Below, piece after piece: positions 37,201-46,213 of a DNA stretch of 64,000 bases. The DNA is from Flavobacterium fragile (lineage in GTDB: Bacteria; Bacteroidota; Bacteroidia; Flavobacteriales; Flavobacteriaceae), in NCBI RefSeq assembly GCF_023634865.1, contig NZ_JAMLJN010000002.1:62001-126000 (forward strand), read 5' to 3'. The notes under the pieces were generated by a model that saw only the letters and a list, made by a program, of their open reading frames with translations, was not told where the DNA came from and ran no database searches. Position numbers and translations under genes: made by a program. How positions within the stretch are numbered: the stretch's first letter is position 1; the number at the start of each line of letters is the position of its first letter.

Positions 37201-38841
37201 TTATTTAAAAATATATTTATTTAGTAAAAAACTTGTTGATGTATCGTGTTTTTTAATTTCTTTTGAGTTGATTTCCTCCAAAATACTATTCGCTAACTGC
37301 TTACCTAATTCAACTCCCCATTGATCATAACTAAAAATATTCCATATTACGCCTTGAACAAAAATTTTATGTTCGTACATAGCTACTAAAGCGCCTAATG
37401 ATTCAGGAGTTAGTTTATCAATAAGAAGGGTATTAGTTGGTTTGTTTCCTGAGAACACTTTAAAAGGCAATAAAAAGTTAGCCTTTTCACCTGAAATTCC
37501 TTGAGATTGAAATTCACTTTTTACTTCTTCTTCTGTTTTCCCCATCAACAAAGCTTCTGTTTGAGCAAAGAAATTTGACATTAATTTATCGTGGTGATCT
37601 TTATTGCCATAAAGCGATTGTTTAAATCCGATGAAATCTGTTGGGATTAATTTAGTCCCTTGATGGATTAATTGAAAGAAAGCATGTTGAGAATTTGTAC
37701 CTGGTTCTCCCCAAATAATAGTTCCCGTTTGATAATTAACCTGCTTTCCATCTCTTCCTATACTTTTTCCATTACTTTCCATTATTCCTTGTTGCAAATA
37801 AGGCGCTAACTTCTGTAAATATTGGGTATACGGAATTAAAGCTTCACTTTCGGCCCCAAAAAAGTTATTATACCAAATGCTCAATAAGGCCAAAACTACA
37901 GGTATATTTTTATCGAAAGATTCATTTTTGAAGTGCTCATCCATCTCGTTGGCACCTTTTAATAATTTATCATAATTATCAAATCCAACTGCTAAACTTA
38001 CGGACAAACCTACAGCACTCCATAACGAAAAACGACCTCCTACCCAATCCCACATAGGGAAAATATTGTCGTGATTAATTCCGAATTCGGTTACCTTTTG
38101 TATGTTGGTTGAAACTGCCACGAAATGCTTTGCCACATCTTCTTGTGAAGCAGATTGTAAGAACCAACTTCTAATGGTTTCAGCATTTGATAAAGTTTCT
38201 TGTGTGGTGAATGTTTTAGAAACTACAACAAATAAAGTCGTTTCTGGATTTAACTTTTTAATAACTTCATTTACGTGATCGCCATCTACATTAGAAACAA
38301 AATGTACACTTAAATGATTTTTATAGAATTGTAAAGCTTCTACAATCATGGCCGGACCCAAATCAGAACCGCCAATTCCGATGTTTACAATATCTGTGAA
38401 AGGTTTTCCAGTAAATCCTTTTTTATTTCCTGAAATAACCTCGTTAGAAAAGTTTTTAATTTTATCTTTAACTGAATACACTTCTGGTATTACGTTAACG
38501 CCTTCAACTAAAATATTAGCTGATTCTTTTGCACGAAGCGCTGTATGTAAAACTGCCCTATTCTCGGTTTGATTAATGATATCACCTTGAAAATAACTCG
38601 AAATAGCATCTTTTAGTTGTACATCGTTAGCTAAATTTAATAGCAAATCGATTGTTTCCTGATTGATAATATTTTTTGAAAAATCAAGCAAAAAATTATT
38701 CCATTCGATATGAAATTTTTCAGCTCTATTTGCATCTGAAGCAAACAAATCTTTCATAGATACTGCTTTCATTTTTTCAAAATGCAATTGAATACTTTCC
38801 CAAGTAATCGTCTTGGTTGGATTAATTTTTGGTAGTGACAT
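37201..38841 (-). CDS. pgi: glucose-6-phosphate isomerase
   Basis: 546 aa. It interconverts glucose-6-P and fructose-6-P. Sugar-phosphate site [29 protein letters not shown]; the catalytic Glu lies in [17 protein letters not shown] and a Lys in [13 protein letters not shown]. The start ATG overlaps the stop codon of the M23 gene in TAATG, implying coupled translation. No terminator is visible after it. Confidence 0.97.
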   Translation of the reverse strand: MSLPKINPTKTITWESIQLHFEKMKAVSMKDLFASDANRAEKFHIEWNNFLLDFSKNIINQETIDLLLNLANDVQLKDAISSYFQGDIINQTENRAVLHTALRAKESANILVEGVNVIPEVYSVKDKIKNFSNEVISGNKKGFTGKPFTDIVNIGIGGSDLGPAMIVEALQFYKNHLSVHFVSNVDGDHVNEVIKKLNPETTLFVVVSKTFTTQETLSNAETIRSWFLQSASQEDVAKHFVAVSTNIQKVTEFGINHDNIFPMWDWVGGRFSLWSAVGLSVSLAVGFDNYDKLLKGANEMDEHFKNESFDKNIPVVLALLSIWYNNFFGAESEALIPYTQYLQKLAPYLQQGIMESNGKSIGRDGKQVNYQTGTIIWGEPGTNSQHAFFQLIHQGTKLIPTDFIGFKQSLYGNKDHHDKLMSNFFAQTEALLMGKTEEEVKSEFQSQGISGEKANFLLPFKVFSGNKPTNTLLIDKLTPESLGALVAMYEHKIFVQGVIWNIFSYDQWGVELGKQLANSILEEINSKEIKKHDTSTSFLLNKYIFK

Positions 38842-40079
38842 TATTCTTTAAATTTTATGGCTGTTATGCTATCCAATTCTTTTTTTAAAGGAGTAATATG
38901 TGCTAAATATTTTTTCTTTTGAGATGCATTTAAAGGTTCTGCATTGGGTAATTTTTGTCTAAGCGGATCTACTTGAACCCCATTTTTCCAAAATCGATAA
39001 CAAACATGCGGACCTGTAGCTAAACCTGTACTTCCTACCTTTCCAATAACTTGACCTTGTGTTACACGTTGTCCATTTCTTACCAAAATTTTTGACATGT
39101 GTAAATACTGGGTTGCGTAAGTTGAACTGTGTCTTACTTTAACATAATTACCATTTCCTGATGTATAACCTGTTCTTTCAACAATTCCAGATGCAGTTGT
39201 TTTAATTGGTGTCCCGTGAGGAGCTGCATAATCTGTTCCATTGTGCGCTTTAAATCGCATTTGTACAGGATGAAAACGTCTTCCAGAAAAACGAGAAGAA
39301 ATTCGAAAATAATCTAAAGGAGCTTTAAGGAACATACTTTTTAATCCTTTTCCATTTTCATCGTAATAATCTGACTTTTTCTGTTCTTCGCTTATCTTGT
39401 ACGGAAATGCAAAAATCTTTTTGCCTTTATGCTCAAAATAAGAAGCTTCAATACTTTCAACACCTACATAAATAGAATCTTCTATATAACGTTCATTAAT
39501 TGTAACGGCAAATTTATCTCCTTTTTGAATTTTAAAGAAATCGACTGTATAAGCATAAATACTTGCTAACTTATTGCCTAGCGCGGCGCTAACTCCAGCA
39601 TTTGTTAGTGTTTCCGACAAAGAACCTTCTATCTCAGCTGCTACAACTCTTCGTTTAACGGTAGTGGGTTTTTTCTTATTGAAAACCGCTATTGAATCTC
39701 TAAAATCAACTACTGTATAGCTAATTCTATCTTCTATGTAGACTAATGCTTTAAGAGTGTTTGGTTTTTTCTTATCTAGAAACAAGATATAAGGTTTTCC
39801 CGCTTTAATCCTTCTTAGATTAAATGAATCTTTCACTTTTTCTGTAACGTCATGAATTCTCAAACTATCTTTTAACGGGAATTTTTCTAATAGTTTACTA
39901 AAAGTATCACCCGAACGAATAGTATCTCTAACCACTTTGAAGTCGTTAAAAGTAAATCCGTATTCTTTGACAATTGGTTCTTTCTTTACCGATGTTTTCT
40001 TTGCTTTATCAGATTCTTCTTTAGAATTGCAAGCAGTAAAAAAAGTAACAAATAAAATGGCTAATACTAAATATCTCAA
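38841..40079 (-). CDS. M23-family peptidoglycan endopeptidase-like lipoprotein
   Basis: 412 aa. A lipoprotein signal peptide ends in TFFTAC, so it is membrane-anchored. The N-terminal half is a LysM/OapA-like region ([16 protein letters not shown]). The M23 domain has first zinc ligands His and Asp in [13 protein letters not shown] (near residue 278). The usual HxH of the active site reads HVC ([12 protein letters not shown], near residue 357), so the third ligand would be Cys. Either a zinc-cysteine variant or a non-catalytic activator is possible. It is followed by pgi with a 1-nt overlap. Confidence 0.88.
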   Translation of the reverse strand: MRYLVLAILFVTFFTACNSKEESDKAKKTSVKKEPIVKEYGFTFNDFKVVRDTIRSGDTFSKLLEKFPLKDSLRIHDVTEKVKDSFNLRRIKAGKPYILFLDKKKPNTLKALVYIEDRISYTVVDFRDSIAVFNKKKPTTVKRRVVAAEIEGSLSETLTNAGVSAALGNKLASIYAYTVDFFKIQKGDKFAVTINERYIEDSIYVGVESIEASYFEHKGKKIFAFPYKISEEQKKSDYYDENGKGLKSMFLKAPLDYFRISSRFSGRRFHPVQMRFKAHNGTDYAAPHGTPIKTTASGIVERTGYTSGNGNYVKVRHSSTYATQYLHMSKILVRNGQRVTQGQVIGKVGSTGLATGPHVCYRFWKNGVQVDPLRQKLPNAEPLNASQKKKYLAHITPLKKELDSITAIKFKE

Positions 40080-40106
40080 TGTCTTTTTGTTTTATGCTTA
40101 ATGCGA

Positions 40107-41033
40107 TTACTCTCCCCAGTTTTCTAACTCTTCTTTTGACCACAATTCAGGAAAGAATATCCTTTTTTGGTATTTTGGCAACATGTATTTTTTCCAATCA
40201 CTTCCCCCTGTAGCTTCGTGATTTCCAGGTACACTTTCGATGTATTTTTTTGCGGCATTAAAGTGCCCCATAACCCATGTGATGTTAACTGTTTTGTCGT
40301 AGTGGCGCATAGCAGCAACTAATTCTGGATTTTGTTGATCGGCTTCTGGAAGTTGTTTGAATTTTCTCCACAAGTTGATAGTGTTATATTCTTCCATCCA
40401 ATTTAAGAACATCTTTTTATATTTTCTCTCGAATTCTAAAATCAGATATGATTTTTCACCTGTGTGGTAATCTTTTCCTGCAGCTTGCCAATACAAGTGT
40501 TCAAAAGCGTGTTCATATGGTGTATTTCTATCAATTGTTGCTCTAAAACGATTATCGATTAAGTTAATTAAATCAGTAGAACTGAATTCAATTAATCGAT
40601 ATTGTGCCGATTGAAATCCGCTTGCCGGAGTTAATGTATTTCTAAACTTTAGATATTGTTCTGGTTCCATTCCATCTTTCATAATATCAAAAGATGTAGT
40701 TAACATATCAAAATAACGGCTAATTCTACCTAATTTTTCTGTAAAATATACAGTAGTTGGTTTTTCATTATGACACAATTGGTCCATTTCCCAAAGAATC
40801 ATTTTAAACAACAATTCATTTACTTGATGATACATTACGAAAACCATTTCATCAGGCAAAGTAGTACGTTGAGTTTGAAGACTCAAAAGCGCATCGGTTT
40901 GAATATAATCCCAATAGGTTATAGGTTTAGACCAAAGCAATCCTTCTAAATGGGTAGAAGTGTTTTGATTTATCGATTCAAACTTTTCGTGAAGTTGATT
41001 TAATTGTTCTTGAATTTTAGGAGTAATTTCCAT
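40107..41033 (-). CDS. kynA: tryptophan 2,3-dioxygenase family protein
   Basis: 308 aa. It opens the indole ring of tryptophan with O2 and heme to give N-formylkynurenine. Recognisable segments are LLWSKPITYWDYIQTD, DEMVFVMYHQVNELLFKM with the distal His, LTPASGFQSAQYRLIEF and a proximal-His candidate in NITWVMGHFNAAKKYI. The start overlaps the DUF3108 stop codon in TAATG. hppD and hmgA nearby suggest a role in aromatic amino-acid catabolism. Confidence 0.88.
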   Translation of the reverse strand: MEITPKIQEQLNQLHEKFESINQNTSTHLEGLLWSKPITYWDYIQTDALLSLQTQRTTLPDEMVFVMYHQVNELLFKMILWEMDQLCHNEKPTTVYFTEKLGRISRYFDMLTTSFDIMKDGMEPEQYLKFRNTLTPASGFQSAQYRLIEFSSTDLINLIDNRFRATIDRNTPYEHAFEHLYWQAAGKDYHTGEKSYLILEFERKYKKMFLNWMEEYNTINLWRKFKQLPEADQQNPELVAAMRHYDKTVNITWVMGHFNAAKKYIESVPGNHEATGGSDWKKYMLPKYQKRIFFPELWSKEELENWGE

Positions 41034-41809
41034 TATTTTTCTACTTTAACTTTAAATGAATTTTTCAAACCTTTGAAAGATTCTAAATCTGCTTTCAAAG
41101 ACCCAACAGCTAAACTTGCTTTTAGTCGAATTGGAATCTTATTGTTGTCATCTGATATCCAAACGGTTAAACTTTCTTCTTCTTTAAAAACTCTTCCTGC
41201 TTGTACATAAGGTCTAAAAACCATACAGGAAACTTTCCCAAATTTAGTTTTTATATCTTCTCTACCAATAAATTTTAACTTAAACTTTGTGGTTTCATCA
41301 TCAAAAAACATATCGATTGCGATGGATTCTCCCACTTTTAATTTATCAATTTTAGGGTGATTTCTTAAATAATAAAAGGAAGACACAATATCTTGAACAT
41401 TTTCAGGAACAGAAAAAGTGCGTTCTGTTTTTCCTTTATAGTCCTTTACTAAAACCGTATTTTTTTCTTGATTAAAAAATCCTTCTTGATTTTTAGTATA
41501 TCCTCCTTCATCTATTCTTCTTACAAACTGATAAGGCTTATTGGTTTCTTTATCAAAATAGCTTTCGTAGTTATCGTCAACTTTAAAAAAAAACTTTGTC
41601 ATTCCAGTTGTCCAACCTTTACCAACTACATGATGTACTTTTTTATTATTTTTTATAGCTTCTTTAATTTCTAAAGTAGCATAACCAGCATTTACAAGCC
41701 CGTAGTGAATACGTAGTTTGAACCATTCTCCAGTAGTGAATGCATTTTCCTGTTCAACAAAAGAATTGGTTGATACAAATAAAACAAGTAGTAGAACAAT
41801 TTTTTTCAT
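41033..41809 (-). CDS. DUF3108 domain-containing exported protein
   Basis: 258 aa. The signal peptide (MKKIVLLLVLFVSTNSF) precedes a single beta-rich domain with HYGLVNAGYATLEI near the N-terminus, then VSSFYYLRNHPKIDKLKVG and GRVFKEEESLTVWISDD, the layout of DUF3108. The family is periplasmic and of unknown role. It is translationally coupled to kynA by TAATG. The sRNA candidate at 41866-41988 lies immediately upstream. Confidence 0.8.
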   Translation of the reverse strand: MKKIVLLLVLFVSTNSFVEQENAFTTGEWFKLRIHYGLVNAGYATLEIKEAIKNNKKVHHVVGKGWTTGMTKFFFKVDDNYESYFDKETNKPYQFVRRIDEGGYTKNQEGFFNQEKNTVLVKDYKGKTERTFSVPENVQDIVSSFYYLRNHPKIDKLKVGESIAIDMFFDDETTKFKLKFIGREDIKTKFGKVSCMVFRPYVQAGRVFKEEESLTVWISDDNNKIPIRLKASLAVGSLKADLESFKGLKNSFKVKVEK

Positions 41810-41865
41810 AGTTGATTCATTTTACAGAATGAAAATGCAATTTCTGTTCCAAAAATACTAAAACA

Positions 41866-41988
41866 AAAAAACCCAGTCAAAAATATGACTGAGTTTTTAT
41901 GCTATTAACCAACCAAAAAACTATAAATTATGAAAATTTACTTGCAAAACAAGGCAAACTACCTCCCTATTTTGCGAGTGCAAATGTA
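41866..41988 (-). ncRNA. candidate small RNA between hppD and the DUF3108 gene
   Basis: The predicted RNA of about 110 nt runs from about 41976 to 41866. Promoter box TACATTTG (41981-41988). A 5' hairpin begins at the inferred start: GCAAAATAGGG and CCTTGTTTTGC (41944-41975) form 11 bp with two G-U pairs that exist only on the minus strand; the loop is AGGTAGTTTG. The RNA ends in a terminator (CAGTCA/TGACTG with an outer AAAAAC/GTTTTT helix, 41866-41897). No good -33 element. It may also be a 3'-UTR product of hppD. A 19-codon frame on the plus strand (41930-41989) is an alternative. Confidence 0.5.
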
Positions 41989-42098
41989 AAAATGTTTTTT
42001 GAATTATTCTTAGTTAAATTTCAACTTTAACATATTTTTATCAAAAACAACACCACTACAACGTTGTAATTTAAAGATTTGTTAATAAATAATCGTTT

Positions 42099-43259
42099 TT
42101 ATAATGTGCCTCGCAATTCTTGCTCACGCTCAATTGACTCAAAAAGAGCTTTAAAGTTACCTGCACCGAATCCACGAGCCCCCATTCTTTGAATAATTTC
42201 GAAGAAAAGTGTAGGACGATCTTCTACTGGCTTCGTGAAAATTTGCAATAAATAACCTTCATCATCAGCATCAATCATGATGCCTAATTTTTGAAGTTCG
42301 TTAATATCTTCTTTAAATTTAGACATGTGATCTTTTAATCTTTCAGGAATTGCATCATAATACGCTTGAGGAGGTGTACTTAAAAATTCAATTCCTCTAG
42401 CACGCATTTCAGCTACTGTCGAAATGATATCATCTGTTGCCACCGCAATATGTTGTACTCCTGGTCCTTCGTAGAAATCTAAATATTCTTCAATTTGAGA
42501 TTTTTTCTTTCCTTCAGCTGGTTCGTTAATTGGGAATTTAATTCTTCCGTTACCATTACTCATTACTTTTGACATCAAAGCAGAGTATTCTGTAGTAATT
42601 TGTTTGTCGTCAAACGATAAGAAATTTACAAATCCCATTACATCTTCATACCATTTTACCCAAACATTCATTTCGTTCCAACCTACATTCCCCACCATAT
42701 GGTCAACAAATTTTAAACCTACTGGTGTTGGGTTGTAATTTGATTTCCATTCTTTATAACCTGGTAAAAAAGTTCCATTATAGTTTTTGCGCTCAACAAA
42801 CATATGAACAGTTTCTCCATACGTATAGATTCCTGCTCTTACAACTTCACCAAACTCATCTGTTTCCACTGTAGGCTCCATGTACACTTTTGCTCCGCGC
42901 TTAGTAGTTTCTTCAAAAGCTTTTCTAGCATCTTCTACCCAAAGCGCTACAATTTTTACTCCATCACCATGCTTTTTAACATGCTCTCCTATTGGAGAAT
43001 CGCTTTTTAAAGCGGTGGTTAACACTAATTTTATTTTGTCTTGGACTAAAACATAAGATGCTCTATCTTTCACTCCGGTTTCTAATCCAGCATAAGCTAA
43101 CGATTGAAAACCAAATGCTGTTTTATAAAAATGTGCTGCTTGTTTTGCATTTCCTACGTAAAATTCTACGTAATCTGTTCCTAATAATGGTAAGAAGTCT
43201 TGTGCTCCTTCAAATATTTTTTCTAATCCGTACTCTACTGATTTTATTTCTTGTGCCAT
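42099..43259 (-). CDS. hppD: 4-hydroxyphenylpyruvate dioxygenase
   Basis: 386 aa. It converts 4-hydroxyphenylpyruvate to homogentisate using Fe(II) and O2. The iron ligands fit His in FVDHMVGNVG, His in GVQHIAVATDDI and Glu in LFFEIIQRMG. Two vicinal-oxygen-chelate domains are present. It follows hmgA by 51 nt in the same direction, so the two steps of tyrosine breakdown are together. Confidence 0.97.
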   Translation of the reverse strand: MAQEIKSVEYGLEKIFEGAQDFLPLLGTDYVEFYVGNAKQAAHFYKTAFGFQSLAYAGLETGVKDRASYVLVQDKIKLVLTTALKSDSPIGEHVKKHGDGVKIVALWVEDARKAFEETTKRGAKVYMEPTVETDEFGEVVRAGIYTYGETVHMFVERKNYNGTFLPGYKEWKSNYNPTPVGLKFVDHMVGNVGWNEMNVWVKWYEDVMGFVNFLSFDDKQITTEYSALMSKVMSNGNGRIKFPINEPAEGKKKSQIEEYLDFYEGPGVQHIAVATDDIISTVAEMRARGIEFLSTPPQAYYDAIPERLKDHMSKFKEDINELQKLGIMIDADDEGYLLQIFTKPVEDRPTLFFEIIQRMGARGFGAGNFKALFESIEREQELRGTL

Positions 43260-43310
43260 AATTGTGTTTTTAAGGAAATTATCCTAAAGTTGTGTTTTTA
43301 AATTATTGTT

Positions 43311-44471
43311 TTATTTATCTAACCAAGACTGGAAATACTTATCGTCTGCAATTTTCATTGCTTCTTCGGTCACCATTAAAGGCTTGAAGGTATCTACCAT
43401 TACGGCTAACTCTAATGTTTCTTTTTTACCAATACTTCTTTCCGCTGCTCCTGGATGAGGCCCATGAGGAATTCCTGCTGGATGCAATGAAATGTGTCCT
43501 GCTTCAATATCATTTCGGCTCATAAAATCACCATCTACATAGTATAATACCTCATCGGCATCAATATTACTGTGATTGTAAGGTGCCGGAACAGATAACG
43601 GATGATAATCATAAAGTCTTGGAACAAACGAACAAATCACAAAAGCATTCGTTTCGAATGTTTGATGTACTGGTGGTGGTAAATGAATTCTTCCTGTAAT
43701 TGGTTCGAAATCGTGAATTGAAAACGCATATGGATAGTTAAAACCATCGTAACCAACCACATCAAAAGGATGCGTTGCATAAACTAATTCGAAAATTTCG
43801 TCTTTCTTTTTGATTTTGATTAAGAATTCGCCTTTTTGGTCATAGGTTTCTAATTCTTCTGGACGACGAATATCTCTTTCACAAAACGGAGAATGTTCTA
43901 ACAATTGTCCGAACCAGTTTCTGTATTGTTTTGGCGTATAAACTGGCGAATGTGATTCTACAATAAACAAACGGTTATCTTCAGTATCGAAATCCATTTT
44001 GTAAATCATCCCTCTAGGAATAACCAGATAATCACCATATTTGAAATCTAAATTCCCTAACATGGTTCTTAATTTTCCGGTTCCTTTGTGAATGAAAATT
44101 ACCTCATCAGAATCCGTATTTTTATAAAAATAATCGGTTGTTGATTTTCTTGGAGCTGCCAAAACAATATGACAATCGGAATTCGTAAGCACGATTTTTC
44201 TACTTTCTAAGTAATCATCTTGTGGCGCTACTTCAAAACCGCGTAATCGATACGATTGAATATTATTTGCCTTAGCAATTTTAGGCGCAACACTGTATTG
44301 TCTTTTAATTTCCTTTACTTGTGTAGGACGATGCTCGTGATACATATTTGTTGACATTCCGTCAAAACCTACTGTACCAAATAGCTGCTCATAATACAAA
44401 TCCCCGTTAGGTTTACGGAATTGAATATGACGCTTGTGAGGAATTTTTCCTAATTTATGATATATTGGCAT
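43311..44471 (-). CDS. hmgA: homogentisate 1,2-dioxygenase
   Basis: 386 aa. It cleaves the homogentisate ring to maleylacetoacetate. It has a cupin-type fold with Fe-binding residues around HPAGIPHGPHPGAAE, and FNYPYAFSIHDFEPITG. Length is at the short end for bacterial members (about 380-440). No maleylacetoacetate isomerase or fumarylacetoacetase gene is present in the window. Confidence 0.93.
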   Translation of the reverse strand: MPIYHKLGKIPHKRHIQFRKPNGDLYYEQLFGTVGFDGMSTNMYHEHRPTQVKEIKRQYSVAPKIAKANNIQSYRLRGFEVAPQDDYLESRKIVLTNSDCHIVLAAPRKSTTDYFYKNTDSDEVIFIHKGTGKLRTMLGNLDFKYGDYLVIPRGMIYKMDFDTEDNRLFIVESHSPVYTPKQYRNWFGQLLEHSPFCERDIRRPEELETYDQKGEFLIKIKKKDEIFELVYATHPFDVVGYDGFNYPYAFSIHDFEPITGRIHLPPPVHQTFETNAFVICSFVPRLYDYHPLSVPAPYNHSNIDADEVLYYVDGDFMSRNDIEAGHISLHPAGIPHGPHPGAAERSIGKKETLELAVMVDTFKPLMVTEEAMKIADDKYFQSWLDK

Positions 44472-44562
44472 TTTTTAACTTTTTTAGATAGTTAAGTAAA
44501 TATGTCGAAGAGCCAATTGCAACTAAAATCTAGAAATTGGCGTAATAAAAAATCATTCAGGA

Positions 44563-44579
44563 TTCCTCTTGATGAGGAA
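44563..44579. promoter_or_regulatory. short palindrome upstream of hmgA
   Basis: TTCCTC and GAGGAA flank a 5-nt spacer in the region between hmgA and the permease gene, 92 nt upstream of hmgA. It could be an operator or a weak hairpin; nothing decides between them. Confidence 0.3.
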
Positions 44580-44652
44580 CTTTAAGTATGCTAATAAATT
44601 TTTAAAAACTGGTTTCATAAAATAATTTATCTCAACAAATATCGTAAAAAAA

Positions 44653-44684
44653 TAAAAAAAGCCACTAAAAGTGGCTCTTTTTTT
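44653..44684 (-). terminator. terminator after the amino-acid permease
   Basis: AGCCACT pairs with AGTGGCT around a 3-nt loop (44660-44676), flanked by A and T runs; on the minus strand it follows directly after the permease stop codon. Confidence 0.88.
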
Positions 44685-46143
44685 ATTCGTGCTTTTCGAG
44701 TTTTGAATTTCGTTTTCCATAAAGAAAGTAAACTACTACCCCTATAGCTAGCCATCCTAATGAAAGAATTTGAGCTTCTTTACTTAAATTAAACATTAAA
44801 TAAGTATTAATTAAAATTCCTAAAACTGCTATTACAGGCAATGCAGGAACTTTGAAGGTTCTAGTTAAATTTGGCTGTTTCACTCGTAGAATCCACACGG
44901 CAATACAAACCATTGTAAAAGCAAATAAAGTTCCAAAACTAGTCATGTCTGCTAACTTACTAATTGGTGTAAAAGCCGCCACAACAGCAATAAAACCTCC
45001 TAAAATCATTAAGTTAGTTTGCGGTGTACCAGAAATAGGATTAATTTTTGAAAATACAGAAGGGATCAAACCGTCTTTAGACATTCCAAGAAAAATTCTT
45101 GATTGCCCCATAATCATTACCATTAAAACTGAAATTAAACCTACGGTTGCTGCAATAGTAATAATAAAACCTGCCCAACCTTGACCAGCAATGTCAAAAG
45201 CATAAGCCACAGGCGCTTTAATAGCTTCAGGATATTTTCCTAGTGGATCAAAATCTTGATAATTCATCATTCCTGTCAATACTAATGAAACCAAAATGTA
45301 TAAAATAGTACAAATTAACAAAGATGCGATGATAGCAAATGGTAAATCTTTTTTAGGGTTTATAGCCTCACCTGCTTGTGTTGATACAGCATCAAATCCT
45401 ACGTAAGCAAAGAAAATAGCTGCAGCTCCAGAAATAATACCCGCTACACCATACGCATTATGAGTTGTTTCTTTTTCAACTATTTGAGTAGCAGCTGGAA
45501 TAAACGGATCCCAATTATCAGTATTTATAAAAAATGCTCCTGCAATAATTACAAATAATATAGCAGAAACTTTTAAAATAACAATTAAATTGTTTGCTTT
45601 TGCGGCGCTACTTGTACCTTTGATTAAAATTGAAATTACAAAAAGGACAATTAAAAACGCTGGTAAATTCATTGAAAATCCTTCTCCAGTATAACTTGCA
45701 GGATCTGTCGTAAGCCATGTAGGAAGTTCTAAACCAAAAAGTTTGAGAAGCTTATTAAAATATCCCGACCAAGAAACGGCCACAGTCATTGAACCCATCG
45801 CATACTCTAAAATTAAACCCCAGCCGATAATCCAAGCAAAGATTTCTCCAATTGTACCATAGGCATAGGCATATGCTGAACCTTCAACAGGTAAAATGGA
45901 AGCAAATTCAGAATAACACAATGCTGCAAAAACGCAGGCTATACCTGCAATTATAAAAGAAATAGCTAGTGCAGGACCTGCATGATAATAGGCTCCTGTT
46001 CCAGTCAGAACGAAAATTCCTCCACCAATAATTGCCCCAACACCAATAGCAGTAAGGCTCCATTTACCTAGAACCCTCTTTAATTGACTTTTTTTCATGT
46101 CTGCTTCAAAAGCAGAAACAGGTTTTACTCTCCAAATTGACAT
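44683..46143 (-). CDS. APC-family amino-acid permease
   Basis: 486 aa with about 12 membrane helices. The first helix has the APC substrate motif GVGAIIGGGIFVLTGTGAYYHAGPA, broken by a short gap at GIFV; a cationic amino-acid transporter-like FFAYVGFDAVSTQAGEAINPKKDLP segment follows. It probably imports amino acids by proton symport. It stands next to hmgA/hppD, so aromatic amino acids are plausible substrates but unproven. Confidence 0.9.
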   Translation of the reverse strand: MSIWRVKPVSAFEADMKKSQLKRVLGKWSLTAIGVGAIIGGGIFVLTGTGAYYHAGPALAISFIIAGIACVFAALCYSEFASILPVEGSAYAYAYGTIGEIFAWIIGWGLILEYAMGSMTVAVSWSGYFNKLLKLFGLELPTWLTTDPASYTGEGFSMNLPAFLIVLFVISILIKGTSSAAKANNLIVILKVSAILFVIIAGAFFINTDNWDPFIPAATQIVEKETTHNAYGVAGIISGAAAIFFAYVGFDAVSTQAGEAINPKKDLPFAIIASLLICTILYILVSLVLTGMMNYQDFDPLGKYPEAIKAPVAYAFDIAGQGWAGFIITIAATVGLISVLMVMIMGQSRIFLGMSKDGLIPSVFSKINPISGTPQTNLMILGGFIAVVAAFTPISKLADMTSFGTLFAFTMVCIAVWILRVKQPNLTRTFKVPALPVIAVLGILINTYLMFNLSKEAQILSLGWLAIGVVVYFLYGKRNSKLEKHE

Positions 46144-46213
46144 AGTAGTAGTTAAATGATTAAGTTCCCAAATTTATAATAATTTAATTAATTTTTTAAA
46201 AAATTATTTTTTA

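Noticed and set aside
41930-41989. 19-codon plus-strand ORF MKIYLQNKANYLPILRVQM
   Set aside because: An AT-rich start context is present, but no plus-strand promoter is clear and the minus strand forms a better hairpin (G-U pairs) with promoter and terminator. Kept only as an alternative to the sRNA.
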